Of a stretch of 33,792 nucleotides of DNA, positions 16,818 to 24,277 are shown piece by piece. Position 1 is the first letter of the stretch, and every line of letters starts with the position of its first letter. The position numbers and the translations under genes were made by a program. This stretch comes from Alphaproteobacteria bacterium. GTDB lineage: Bacteria > Pseudomonadota > Alphaproteobacteria > Sphingomonadales > Kordiimonadaceae. The notes under the pieces were generated by a model. The model was not told where the DNA came from. It searched no databases and worked only from the letters and a program-made list of their open reading frames with translations. The stretch lies in assembly GCA_013372975.1 (NCBI GenBank), contig JABXIS010000093.1:1-33792 (forward strand). The letters are read 5' to 3'.

Positions 16818-17134
16818 GGAACTGTTCCTCCATGACCCCCTTTGCGCACAAAATACCTCAAAACAGCCAATAAGGGAAATTTCAGGCCAAATCCCCGCTA
16901 GTTCACCGAACTGCTGAGCCTAACAGCAAAAACCGCCCTTCATTTTCCACCCTCTTAAAAGAATATGGTCGGAGTGCAATAATTGAGATTGATTATTAAT
17001 ATCATATATGGAATAAAGGTTCTCGAGAGGCCGGCCTGGATGCCCCGGCCTTCTCACAGCACCGGGCCTGACAGCGGTGCTTTCCTGGCGGGTGGCGGAA
17101 TGATTGGCCCTAACTTTCGCGCCGTCACCCGCCC
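16818..17134. other. Intergenic region with three hairpins after the anti-sigma gene
   Basis: No gene is seen. Next to the anti-sigma stop lie three hairpins: 17025-17055 (GAGAGGCCGG with CCGGCCTTCTC, one bulge), 17058-17081 (AGCACCG with CGGTGCT) and 17087-17133 (GGCGGGTG with CACCCGCC, long loop). The first, read on the minus strand, ends in a weakly T-rich stretch and may end the sigma operon. The AT-rich part (16975-17010) could hold the kinase promoter, but no clear boxes are visible. Confidence 0.5.
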
Positions 17135-17782
17135 CTACTCATTCCGTGTCAGCAAGGCCCGCTCGGCACCCGGTGCTAGCTGCTCCATCATGCTCAATTG
17201 TGTATTGACGTCGTCCGCTTCTTCCATCCCCGCTGGTGCGAATTTCCCCTCACCAACCTGCTTGACCGAAGCCACCGCCTGCCATCCACTATCTTCCCGA
17301 CAGGCAAGAGTTCTGTTTCCCTCTGCATAATAGTCGCGACACAACGTACCATCCTGCCGGAGATAACTTTCTCCAACCTGCACTACGGCTGTTTGTTCGC
17401 CATCTGCTTTTGTTTCAAGTGTTTGAGCAATCGACCATGGGACAGCCAAACTGGAAGCTTCCTGTTTTGGCGAACCCACAAATACAACAGCGATAAGAAG
17501 CGATGCCGCCAAGCTGGTAAATCCAATAACCACCGGTTTCCGCCGATAAAATGGTATGATCTCGGCCCTCGGCGCTAACATTGTTTCAAGCCTCTCAGGA
17601 AGAGGAGTATCATCCAGAAAGGCAAACGCCTGATCAATCTCTGCCTTGAGGGCAAAATGCCGTGTCAACTTGGCCTTCAAAGATGGATCAGCCTTCAGTG
17701 CCGCCTCAACCAACTCCCGCTCCTCCAGAGATAGTTCGTCGTCAGCATAGGCCATCAACATTTCATCACTGATCACTGTCAT
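17135..17782 (-). CDS. Anti-sigma factor, membrane-bound
   Basis: A 215-residue protein. The N-terminal ~70 residues hold an anti-sigma (zinc-less ZAS-like) helical domain: MTVISDEMLMAYADDELS, then ERELVEAALKADPSLKAKL and HFALKAEIDQAFAFLDD. One membrane helix at about 84-103 (VVIGFTSLAASLLIAVVFVG) anchors it, with a periplasmic domain of about 110 residues. That domain carries DGTLCRDYYAE and TLACREDSGW, two Cys (148 and 161) likely to form a disulfide. It probably holds the sigma factor at the membrane until released. The start ATG 17782 overlaps the sigma stop as ATGA, which implies coupled translation. No site-1/site-2 protease gene is beside it; the divergent S8 protease is exported and might act on it, which is speculation. 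Confidence 0.85.
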   Translation of the reverse strand: MTVISDEMLMAYADDELSLEERELVEAALKADPSLKAKLTRHFALKAEIDQAFAFLDDTPLPERLETMLAPRAEIIPFYRRKPVVIGFTSLAASLLIAVVFVGSPKQEASSLAVPWSIAQTLETKADGEQTAVVQVGESYLRQDGTLCRDYYAEGNRTLACREDSGWQAVASVKQVGEGKFAPAGMEEADDVNTQLSMMEQLAPGAERALLTRNE

Positions 17783-18279
17783 TGAATTGCCTCCGTGCCG
17801 AGAACCTCGGCTTCCAATGTTTTGCGGGCACGCGACAGACGGCTCATTACTGTGCCAATGGGCACTCCCAGGCAATCGGCTGCTTCGCTGTAGGATTTTC
17901 CGTCTACCAGAACGTGCCCCACAACAAGGCGCTGTTGTTCCGGCAAAGCTGCGATGGCTTCAAGAACCTTGCGGGTCATTTGCCGCTGTTCCAGGTGCAC
18001 TCTGCCGTCGTCACCGGCCAAATCCGTTTGATCATCAATATCCACTGATTGTCCCCGGCGTTTTTCGGACCGCTTCTGGTCTATCCAAATATTCTGGGCG
18101 ATCTTGAAGATCCAGCTGTCCATTCGCAGGCTACGGTCAAAGGTTTCACGCCGACGCAAAGCCCGCTCGACCGCGGCTTGCAGCAAATCGTCACCATCGG
18201 CAAGGTTGCCCGTTAGCGCGACAGCAAACCGCCGAAGTCTCGGGATCAATTCCAGCAACTGGTTCTGAAAGCTTGTCAC
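17779..18279 (-). CDS. ECF (extracytoplasmic function) sigma factor
   Basis: A 166-residue sigma-70 family protein with regions 2 and 4 only. Region 2 (about 10-75) contains RLRRFAVALTGNLADGDDLLQAAVERAL and MDSWIFKIAQNIWIDQKRSEKRR. Region 4 (about 104-155) contains AIAALPEQQRLVVGHVLVDGKSYSEAADCLGVPIGTVMSRLSRARKTL, with the usual helix-turn-helix. GTG 18279 is chosen because AAAGGAG lies just upstream; a longer reading would include the promoter. It is read with the anti-sigma gene from a promoter at 18306-18332 that has the same boxes as those before the S8 protease and RTX genes, so it probably controls itself and both of them. Confidence 0.93.
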   Translation of the reverse strand: MTSFQNQLLELIPRLRRFAVALTGNLADGDDLLQAAVERALRRRETFDRSLRMDSWIFKIAQNIWIDQKRSEKRRGQSVDIDDQTDLAGDDGRVHLEQRQMTRKVLEAIAALPEQQRLVVGHVLVDGKSYSEAADCLGVPIGTVMSRLSRARKTLEAEVLGTEAIQ

Positions 18280-18305
18280 ATGCTCTCCTTTATCACCACG
18301 CCTAG

Positions 18306-18332
18306 AATACGAAACAAAGGAAGGTTTATTCC
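18306..18332 (-). promoter_or_regulatory. ECF-type promoter of the sigma/anti-sigma operon
   Basis: On the minus strand GGAATAA (18332-18326), 14 bp, then CGTATT (18311-18306). The -10 box lies 26 bp before the GTG start. GGAAT...CGTA is the general form of ECF promoters. Self-activation by the encoded sigma is inferred from the match to the two neighbouring promoters. Confidence 0.75.
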
Positions 18333-18358
18333 AGTGCGTATCAAAAATTATGAAGGCT

Positions 18359-18386
18359 GGAATAAAACGAAAGACTATGGCGTAGT
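18359..18386 (+). promoter_or_regulatory. ECF-type promoter of the S8 protease gene
   Basis: GGAATAA (18359-18365), 15 bp, then CGTAGT (18381-18386). It points away from the sigma promoter, only 26 bp from it, and would give a leader of about 38 nt before GTG 18431. Confidence 0.7.
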
Positions 18387-18430
18387 AGACCATAGGTAAT
18401 CCCGGCGGCTATAGTTGGATACGCAGATCA

Positions 18431-19798
18431 GTGGCACAAACATTCGCAAAATCAATATTTCTGTCTGGATTGGCGGGCTTGATGCTCTGTCTTGGCCCGG
18501 CCCCATCTGCCTATTCGGCTACTGTGGGACGCTGGGTAGCGCCGCCACCGAAGCCACCTACTGCGCGGCAGCATCAGCCTCAGAAAGCAAAGGGGCACCC
18601 CCATCACAATCGGCAGCGAAAAGCCAAACGCCAACAACAGCGTGAACGCAAGCAGGATGCGCGCCATCTCATGATAGCGCTACGCGCGGCGCCTCCAGGC
18701 AGCGCCGAGCGCGCGCGCATCAGGGCAGAACTCCGCAGCCGCTATGGGTTGGAATTTGCCAAGATCAAACGAAAGGAACGGCTGGTCCGGCGGGGCGAGA
18801 TTGTAGCAATTGATATGTCACCCGCTGCCGCCCGGATGGCCAGGCAAATGGGATTTCGGTGGCTACGGCGGAAATCATTGCCCGTAATGGGGCTCCGCAT
18901 CGATATGTGGCGTCCACCCGCCAAAATGTCCCTTGAGGTGGCGCTTGCGAAACTGCAAGCCGCTGACAGGGACGGCAGATACGAATTGAATTCAGCGTTC
19001 GAGCCTTCCGGCAACGGCACAATGCCCGAAGGGGCATTGCCCAAGTTTGCGCATGGTCACTTCAAGATTGGCATGATTGACACGGGAGTTTTGGCAAGCC
19101 ACCCGGCCCTTGAAGAAGCATCCGTGGCGCAAAAGAACTTCGGTCGTGGTGAAGCAATCACTGAACGCGATCATGGAACCGCCATAGCGTCGCTATTAGC
19201 ACAGTATGGCACCGCTGACATCAAGGTGGCTGACGTGTTCTCGGGCGATGCCGCCTATTCCGACGCTGAAGCCATCGTGCTTGCCATGGAATGGCTTGCA
19301 GGCGAGGGGGTAGCTGTAATGAACCTGAGCCTCGCGGGCCCGGACAGCCTGCTCCTGGAACTTGCCACAGAAAAACTCACCTCCAAGGGCTACGTCATCG
19401 TGGCGGCCGTCGGGAACGATGGCCCTGACGGGGTCGCACGCTATCCTGCTGCTTATGACGGCGTGATCGGAGTGACCGCCGTTGATAACAGCAAAACCAT
19501 TCTGGAACACGCCAATCAGGGCAGCTTTGTTGATTATGCTGCAGTTGGTGTAAACATTGAGGCCGCCAGCATGGATGGAGCCAAACCCTATTCAGGCACG
19601 TCCTTCGCTGTCCCTATAATTGCCGCCCAACTTGCCCTTGAAGCCAAATCACCAGACCCAGCGTCTCTGATGGCGATACTCGATCTTCTTGAAAAACGAG
19701 TGGAAGACCTGGGTATCCCGGGCCGAGATCCCGTTTATGGCAAAGGGTTGGTACCAAGGACACCGCCAGAGGTGAAAAATTCGATATCGGGGGAATAG
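18431..19798 (+). CDS. Exported S8 (subtilisin-like) serine peptidase
   Basis: A 455-residue peptidase. A signal peptide (about 1-30, ending PSAYSA) precedes a Pro/Gln/His/Lys/Arg-rich basic stretch (about 36-78) and a propeptide-like region to about 205. The subtilase domain follows, with D217 (IGMIDTGV), H248 (RDHGTAIASL), oxyanion N329 (AAVGNDGPDG) and S391 (YSGTSFAVPI), so the triad is intact. The His motif is HGTAIAS where most subtilases have HGTHVAG. It starts with GTG 18431, no strong ribosome binding site. Divergent from the ECF sigma operon and read from a matching ECF-type promoter, so it is a likely regulon member. Secretion and targets are unknown. Confidence 0.92.
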   Translation: MAQTFAKSIFLSGLAGLMLCLGPAPSAYSATVGRWVAPPPKPPTARQHQPQKAKGHPHHNRQRKAKRQQQRERKQDARHLMIALRAAPPGSAERARIRAELRSRYGLEFAKIKRKERLVRRGEIVAIDMSPAAARMARQMGFRWLRRKSLPVMGLRIDMWRPPAKMSLEVALAKLQAADRDGRYELNSAFEPSGNGTMPEGALPKFAHGHFKIGMIDTGVLASHPALEEASVAQKNFGRGEAITERDHGTAIASLLAQYGTADIKVADVFSGDAAYSDAEAIVLAMEWLAGEGVAVMNLSLAGPDSLLLELATEKLTSKGYVIVAAVGNDGPDGVARYPAAYDGVIGVTAVDNSKTILEHANQGSFVDYAAVGVNIEAASMDGAKPYSGTSFAVPIIAAQLALEAKSPDPASLMAILDLLEKRVEDLGIPGRDPVYGKGLVPRTPPEVKNSISGE

Positions 19799-19819
19799 TT
19801 TCCCGCCGCCAACCGTAGT
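19792..19819 (+). promoter_or_regulatory. Possible fourth ECF-type promoter, spanning the protease stop codon
   Basis: GGAATAG (19792-19798), 15 bp, then CGTAGT (19814-19819) resembles the protease promoter box for box. It would read rightward into the 19820-20126 gap, where no convincing plus-strand gene is seen. It may drive a short RNA, or be chance. Confidence 0.3.
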
Positions 19820-20126
19820 CAGACAACGGCAATAATCTGGAAATAATGTCATGACCTGCCCTACCTGGCATTCCATGTTTCATCAGCTAACAAGCAATTG
19901 CGCAACAAAACCGGCGTGCACGATAGAGGCCGCCTCCGGTCGTGCTCCCATAGCGCCAAGGCTTCATAAAAACCAGAAACACACCAGCCAATTCTGCCAA
20001 CCAGAAAGTAATGCTCGCGATAATCGCGCCAGCTATAAAACCGGGACACATTAAAACACGGGTCGAAAAAATGGGCCGGCACTACGCACCAGCCCAATGA
20101 TCTGATCAGTCAGGGTCCTAAAGCGC
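19799..20126. other. Gene-poor gap between protease and RTX genes
   Basis: No supported gene. A 54-codon minus-strand reading frame (19887-20051) encodes one hydrophobic segment (AGAIIASITFWLAELAGVFLV) but has no ribosome binding site, so it may be a tiny membrane protein, a remnant or chance. A tentative ECF-type promoter enters from the left. Confidence 0.35.
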
Positions 20127-20981
20127 TCAGGCGTCCCAGGTATCCAGCCTGTCCACCGCAGCAAAGCCGCCAGGCCGTACCACGATATCCTCTTCCGTGA
20201 GGATCGCATCCAAGACCGTGATAGTGCCAAGCGCATCGCCGTCATGGGCACCGCCACCATTGGCACTTTGGTCGCTTGAAAGGGTCAACAGGGTATAATC
20301 GTCGATGCCGTCATCATCGCTATCGCCATAGCTGATATCCACAGAAACCGTGTGGCCGGAAATCACAATGGTATCGCCCTCTTCGGCGGAATAATCAGTG
20401 ATAACATCATTGCCGATGCCTTCCACCCAGTGGTCGTGCACATTGTCATTTTCCTTGGCAACCGCACGCCAATCAACACGCCCGGTTTCTGGATCAGTAT
20501 GAGCAGCAATTACCTCTTCAGTGGCATTGATAAGCGGGCGGAAGATAAACTCATCGGCACCGTCACCGCCTGTGAGTGTATCGTCTGCCGCCAGGTCCTG
20601 ATCTGCGGTTACCCTGCCATCCGGGTCTTGCGCCGGGTCTGGCTCTCCCGCATCCGCAAGCGAGATCAACTTGTCATTACCATCCCCGCCTTCCAGTTTG
20701 TCCGCGCCGAGCGAAGCACGCAGGCCATCGTCACCGGCACCGCCAGAAAGGGTATCGTCACCACTGCCGTCGCCAAGCCGGTCGTTGCCTGCATCGCCCG
20801 AAAGTTGATCGTCGCCAAAGCCGCCCGCGAGCAGATCGTCACCCTCGCCACCGGCAACTGTGTCGTCTCCCTCACCTGCGAGCAACGCATCGGCCTCGTC
20901 AGTCCCCACAAGCTGGTCGTTTTCCTCAGTGCCTTCAATGATGTTTTTATCTTCAAGGGAAGGTTTTGCGTGTTTGGGCAT
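20127..20981 (-). CDS. RTX-type calcium-binding repeat protein
   Basis: A 284-residue acidic protein with no N-terminal signal peptide. From about residue 17 to 145 it holds eight or so RTX nonapeptides of the GGxGxDxLx type (for example AGGEGDDLL, SGGAGDDGL, EGGDGNDKL, TGGDGADEF), which form a calcium-bound beta-roll. The rest includes a second acidic Ca-type loop (GDSDDDGIDDY) and a C-terminal stretch GTITVLDAILTEEDIVV typical of type I-secreted RTX proteins. Secretion through a type I system is therefore likely; no ABC/adaptor genes are in the window. ATG 20981 has an AAAGGAGA site. An ECF-type promoter precedes it, tying it to the sigma and protease genes. No enzymatic domain is seen. Confidence 0.9.
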   Translation of the reverse strand: MPKHAKPSLEDKNIIEGTEENDQLVGTDEADALLAGEGDDTVAGGEGDDLLAGGFGDDQLSGDAGNDRLGDGSGDDTLSGGAGDDGLRASLGADKLEGGDGNDKLISLADAGEPDPAQDPDGRVTADQDLAADDTLTGGDGADEFIFRPLINATEEVIAAHTDPETGRVDWRAVAKENDNVHDHWVEGIGNDVITDYSAEEGDTIVISGHTVSVDISYGDSDDDGIDDYTLLTLSSDQSANGGGAHDGDALGTITVLDAILTEEDIVVRPGGFAAVDRLDTWDA

Positions 20982-21030
20982 AGGTATCTCCTTTACGTTC
21001 ATTGCGCCCCACCTCGGGGGCATTGAAGGA

Positions 21031-21057
21031 AATACGACTGCGGGCAGGATTTATTCC
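21031..21057 (-). promoter_or_regulatory. ECF-type promoter of the RTX gene
   Basis: On the minus strand GGAATAA (21057-21051), 14 bp, CGTATT (21036-21031): identical in both boxes and spacing to the sigma-operon promoter at 18306-18332, with unrelated spacer sequence. The -10 lies 50 bp before the RTX start. Confidence 0.75.
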
Positions 21058-21128
21058 CCGCGCATCAAAGTTTTTTACGCCCAAATTTCATAAAAATTAT
21101 TTTAAATCAACAAGCTAAAGAACCATCC

Positions 21129-21159
21129 AAAAGAAAAGGCCACCCCGCAGGATGGCCTT
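21129..21159 (-). terminator. Terminator of the pnt operon
   Basis: On the minus strand AAGGCCA and TGGCCTT form a 7-bp stem around a 10-nt loop, followed by TTCTTTT. It is 22 bp after the pntB stop. Confidence 0.8.
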
Positions 21160-21180
21160 GAAGTCTTCAGCCTGTTAAGC

Positions 21181-22599
21181 CTAATGGAAGCTCTTGACGA
21201 TCTCTTCCACCATTTTTTTGGCGTCGGAAAACAGCATCATGGTGTTGTCGCGGAAGAAAAGCTCGTTCTCCACACCAGCATATCCGCTGCCCATGGACCG
21301 CTTGATGAACAGCACGGTCTTGGCCTTCTCTACATCCAGAACCGGCATGCCGAAAATCGGGCTTTGCGGATCGGTTTTCGCGGACGGGTTGGTCACATCA
21401 TTCGCACCGATCACAAAGGCTACATCAGCCTGCGCGAATTCGCTGTTGATGTCCTCCAGCTCGAACACTTCGTCATAAGGCACGTTGGCTTCCGCCAGCA
21501 GCACGTTCATATGCCCCGGCATCCGGCCCGCCACAGGGTGAATGGCATATTTCACTTCCACACCCTCTTTCTTCAGCATGTCAGCCATTTCCTTGAGGGC
21601 ATGCTGTGCCTGCGCAACCGCCATGCCGTAACCGGGCACGATGATCACCTTGGATGCATTCTTCATAATGAAGGCCGCGTCTTCGGCGCTGCCCTGTTTC
21701 ACCGGCCGTGTTTCTGCAGCACCTCCAGCGGCGGCGGCAGCGTCACCACCGAAACCGCCAAGGATCACACTGATGAAGGATCGGTTCATGCCCTTACACA
21801 TGATGTAGCTGAGGATTGCGCCCGAAGAGCCCACCAGCGCACCCGTCACGATAAGCGCAGTGTTCGCCAGCGTGAAACCGATGCCTGCCGCCGCCCAACC
21901 GGAATAGCTGTTCAGCATGGAGACCACCACCGGCATATCCGCGCCGCCAATAGGGATGATCAAAAGGAAACCGATAAGGAAGCTGAGCGCCGTCACGATC
22001 CAGAAGATGTGAACACCTGCGATGTCAGCGTTTTGGTCCATCACGAACATGGCGATACCGCCCACGATGCCCGCAGCAAGCGCGATGTTGATCAGGTGCC
22101 GTGCCGGCAACATGATCGGCGCACCGGACATATTCCCGTTCAGCTTGGCAAAGGCGATCACCGAGCCAGAGAAAGTGATGGCACCGATGGCGATCCCGAG
22201 GCTCATCTCGATCTTGGAGGCTGTATGGATATGGCCAACCATATCCGCAATCCCGAACGATACCGGATTGAGGAATGCCGCCGCCGCCACAAACACCGCC
22301 GCAAGGCCCACAAGGCTGTGGAAGGCGGCCACCAACTGGGGCATCTGGGTCATGGCGATCTTGCGCGCAATGACAAAGCCGATGCCGCCACCGATGACAA
22401 TCGCACCGATGATCCAGTCATAGGACACGATCTCGGGGTTCATGATGGTAGTGACGACCGCAATGGTCATGCCGACAATGCCGAACATATTGCCCTTGCG
22501 GCTGGTTTCAGGGCTCGAAAGCCCACGCAGGCTTAGGATGAAAAGAACAGCAGCCACCAGGTAGGCGACGGCTGTGAGGTCCGCATGCATTTGTGTCAT
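21181..22599 (-). CDS. pntB: NAD(P) transhydrogenase, beta subunit
   Basis: A 472-residue membrane protein that, with PntAA and PntAB, uses the proton gradient to reduce NADP+ with NADH. The first ~280 residues carry eight or nine membrane segments (domain II part). The C-terminal ~180 residues are the NADP(H)-binding domain III, with VIIVPGYGMAVAQAQHALKEM, YAIHPVAGRMPGHMNVLLAEANVPYD and FVIGANDVTNPSAKTDPQSPIFGMPVL, all strongly conserved. It starts at ATG 22599 after GGGGGCGAG. It is the last gene of the operon and is followed by a terminator. Confidence 0.97.
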   Translation of the reverse strand: MTQMHADLTAVAYLVAAVLFILSLRGLSSPETSRKGNMFGIVGMTIAVVTTIMNPEIVSYDWIIGAIVIGGGIGFVIARKIAMTQMPQLVAAFHSLVGLAAVFVAAAAFLNPVSFGIADMVGHIHTASKIEMSLGIAIGAITFSGSVIAFAKLNGNMSGAPIMLPARHLINIALAAGIVGGIAMFVMDQNADIAGVHIFWIVTALSFLIGFLLIIPIGGADMPVVVSMLNSYSGWAAAGIGFTLANTALIVTGALVGSSGAILSYIMCKGMNRSFISVILGGFGGDAAAAAGGAAETRPVKQGSAEDAAFIMKNASKVIIVPGYGMAVAQAQHALKEMADMLKKEGVEVKYAIHPVAGRMPGHMNVLLAEANVPYDEVFELEDINSEFAQADVAFVIGANDVTNPSAKTDPQSPIFGMPVLDVEKAKTVLFIKRSMGSGYAGVENELFFRDNTMMLFSDAKKMVEEIVKSFH

Positions 22600-22610
22600 A
22601 TGCTCGCCCC

Positions 22611-22907
22611 CTATTTCTTTTTCTTGTACATGGACAGCATGCGCGCTGTCACGGCAAAGCCGCCAAAGATATTCACAGCAGAAAGGCCAATGGCGATGGC
22701 GCCCAATATCTTGGAAATAGACATGCCCTCAGGCCCCGCGGCAATCAGCGCACCCACGATGATCACGCTTGAGATGGCGTTGGTTACGCTCATCAGCGGT
22801 GTGTGCAAGGCAGGCGTCACCGACCAAACCACATAATAGCCAACAAAAATCGCCAACAGGAAAACGGAGAATTGCTGGATAAACGGATTTACAATGATGT
22901 CATGCAT
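22611..22907 (-). CDS. pntAB: NAD(P) transhydrogenase, alpha-2 subunit (membrane part)
   Basis: A 98-residue membrane protein, the small domain II piece of a split alpha subunit. Three to four hydrophobic segments are seen (FSVFLLAIFVGYYVVWSV, SSVIIVGALIAAG, ILGAIAIGLSAVNIFGGFAVTARML), with the conserved TPALHTPLMSVTNAISS loop. ATG 22907 follows GGGGGAG; a longer reading would run into pntAA. Only 1 bp separates it from the pntAA stop, and 11 bp from pntB. Confidence 0.95.
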   Translation of the reverse strand: MHDIIVNPFIQQFSVFLLAIFVGYYVVWSVTPALHTPLMSVTNAISSVIIVGALIAAGPEGMSISKILGAIAIGLSAVNIFGGFAVTARMLSMYKKKK

Positions 22908-22908
22908 C

Positions 22909-24039
22909 TTATTTCTCCCCCTTGAGGCGATCATTCACAACAGCGCCATCTTTGGTGACCACAGACTCTTTGATCACTTCGTCCTCGAAATCAAAGGCGA
23001 GCGCGCCGTCCTTGACCATGGGCGTGATGAAATGAACCAGGTTGCGGGCATAAAGTGCGGACGCGTCTGCCGCCAGCCGCGACGGCACATTCCGGTGCCC
23101 CACGATCTTCACACCATGCGCTTCCACCACCTCGCCGGGTTTTGAAAGCTCGCAGTTGCCGCCCATTTCAACAGCCAGATCCACGATCACGCTGCCAGGC
23201 TTCATGCTTTTCACCATCTCTTCGGTGATCAGCTTGGGTGCCGGGCGACCCGGGATCAGCGCTGTAGTGATGGCCATATCCTGTTTGGCCAGCGTTTCAG
23301 CGATCAGCGTCGCCTGCTTGGCCTTATATTCATCGGACATTTCCTTGGCATAACCACCAGCAGTTTCGGCCGCTGCGGTTTCCTCGTCTTCCACCATCAC
23401 GAATTTGCCGCCCAAGCTTTCAACCTGTTCCTTGGCCGCCGGGCGCACGTCTGTGGCCGATACGATGGCACCAAGGCGTTTGGCTGTGGCAATAGCCTGA
23501 AGGCCCGCAACGCCCGCGCCCATCACCATCACCTTGGCGGGCGGCACCGTGCCCGCGGCTGTCATCATCATTGGGAAAGCGCGACCAAATTCAGCCGCAC
23601 CGTCCAGCACAGCCTTATAGCCCGCCAGGTTCGATTGGGATGACAGAACATCCATGGATTGCGCCCGCGTGATCCGAGGCACAAACTCCATGGCGAAGGC
23701 CATCAGGCCTGCGTCTGCATAGGCATCAATGCGGTCACGCTCCACAAAAGGATTGAGCACAGCCAGCTGCGCCGCGCCTTTTTTGGTGTGCTTGGCGTCC
23801 TTGGCCTCAAGCCCCTGCACGGAAAAGATTACATCGGCATCCTTCACCGCCGCCTTCAAATCCTTGGCGATGGAGGCACCGGCCTCTTCATATGATTTAT
23901 CTGGAATGGAGGCGCCGTCGCCAGCCCCCGCCTCAATGATGACCTCAAATCCTAGGGCCATCAGTTTCTTGACTGTTTCGGGGCTGGCCGCAACGCGCTT
24001 TTCCGCATCTCGCCGCTCCCGAAGGACCGCCAGTTTCAT
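22909..24039 (-). CDS. pntAA: NAD(P) transhydrogenase, alpha-1 subunit (NAD-binding)
   Basis: A 376-residue soluble subunit that binds NAD(H), domain I of transhydrogenase. It starts MKLAVLRERRDAEKRVAASPETVKKL, the alanine dehydrogenase/PNT N-terminal pattern. The Rossmann fold reads VMVMGAGVAGLQAIATAKRLGA with SATDVRPAAKEQVESLGGKF. The mobile-loop segment AITTALIPGRPAPKLI and the following MKPGSVIVDLAVEMGGNCE are present. The split AA/AB/B form is common in alphaproteobacteria. ATG 24039 has GGGAG upstream. It is the first gene of the operon and divergent from an NtrC-type regulator. Confidence 0.97.
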   Translation of the reverse strand: MKLAVLRERRDAEKRVAASPETVKKLMALGFEVIIEAGAGDGASIPDKSYEEAGASIAKDLKAAVKDADVIFSVQGLEAKDAKHTKKGAAQLAVLNPFVERDRIDAYADAGLMAFAMEFVPRITRAQSMDVLSSQSNLAGYKAVLDGAAEFGRAFPMMMTAAGTVPPAKVMVMGAGVAGLQAIATAKRLGAIVSATDVRPAAKEQVESLGGKFVMVEDEETAAAETAGGYAKEMSDEYKAKQATLIAETLAKQDMAITTALIPGRPAPKLITEEMVKSMKPGSVIVDLAVEMGGNCELSKPGEVVEAHGVKIVGHRNVPSRLAADASALYARNLVHFITPMVKDGALAFDFEDEVIKESVVTKDGAVVNDRLKGEK

Positions 24040-24133
24040 AAGCAGTTCTCCCTGAACTTTTAAAAGACAACAAAACAGGCACTTCAGCACTTAACACATT
24101 TATATTCTGGATTGCCCCCTCGAGCTGCCAGAG

Positions 24134-24218
24134 CCTTGAAATTCAAGGGTAGCGCAATTGCGCGTTTGAGCAACATTATTTCTTCTGATGTCTGTAATCG
24201 ATAAAATTTTACGATTAC
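24134..24218. promoter_or_regulatory. Three palindromes between pntAA and the NtrC-type regulator
   Basis: CCTTGAA-A-TTCAAGG (24134-24148), GCGCAATTGCGC (24152-24163), and a longer dyad at 24194-24218 with arms GTAATCG(A)TAAAA and TTTTACGATTAC (12 bp, one bulge). All three are perfect or nearly so, within 85 bp of a divergent promoter region. They look like operator sites; no factor is assigned. Confidence 0.5.
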
Positions 24219-24277
24219 CAGTTTGTTAAGAAGTGTCCTGAAATGATACAGTCTGGAATCGAGGACAGGGGCACAGC

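Noticed and set aside
17010-17036. Another GGAATAA box on the plus strand
   Set aside because: No CGTA-type -10 follows at 14-16 bp and no gene lies downstream on that strand.
19851-20054. 67-codon plus-strand frame after the tentative fourth ECF promoter
   Set aside because: Composition is random-looking and no ribosome binding site is present, so it is not called a gene.
21184-22536. 450-codon plus-strand frame opposite pntB
   Set aside because: Shadow of pntB, with the same His/Arg-rich composition.
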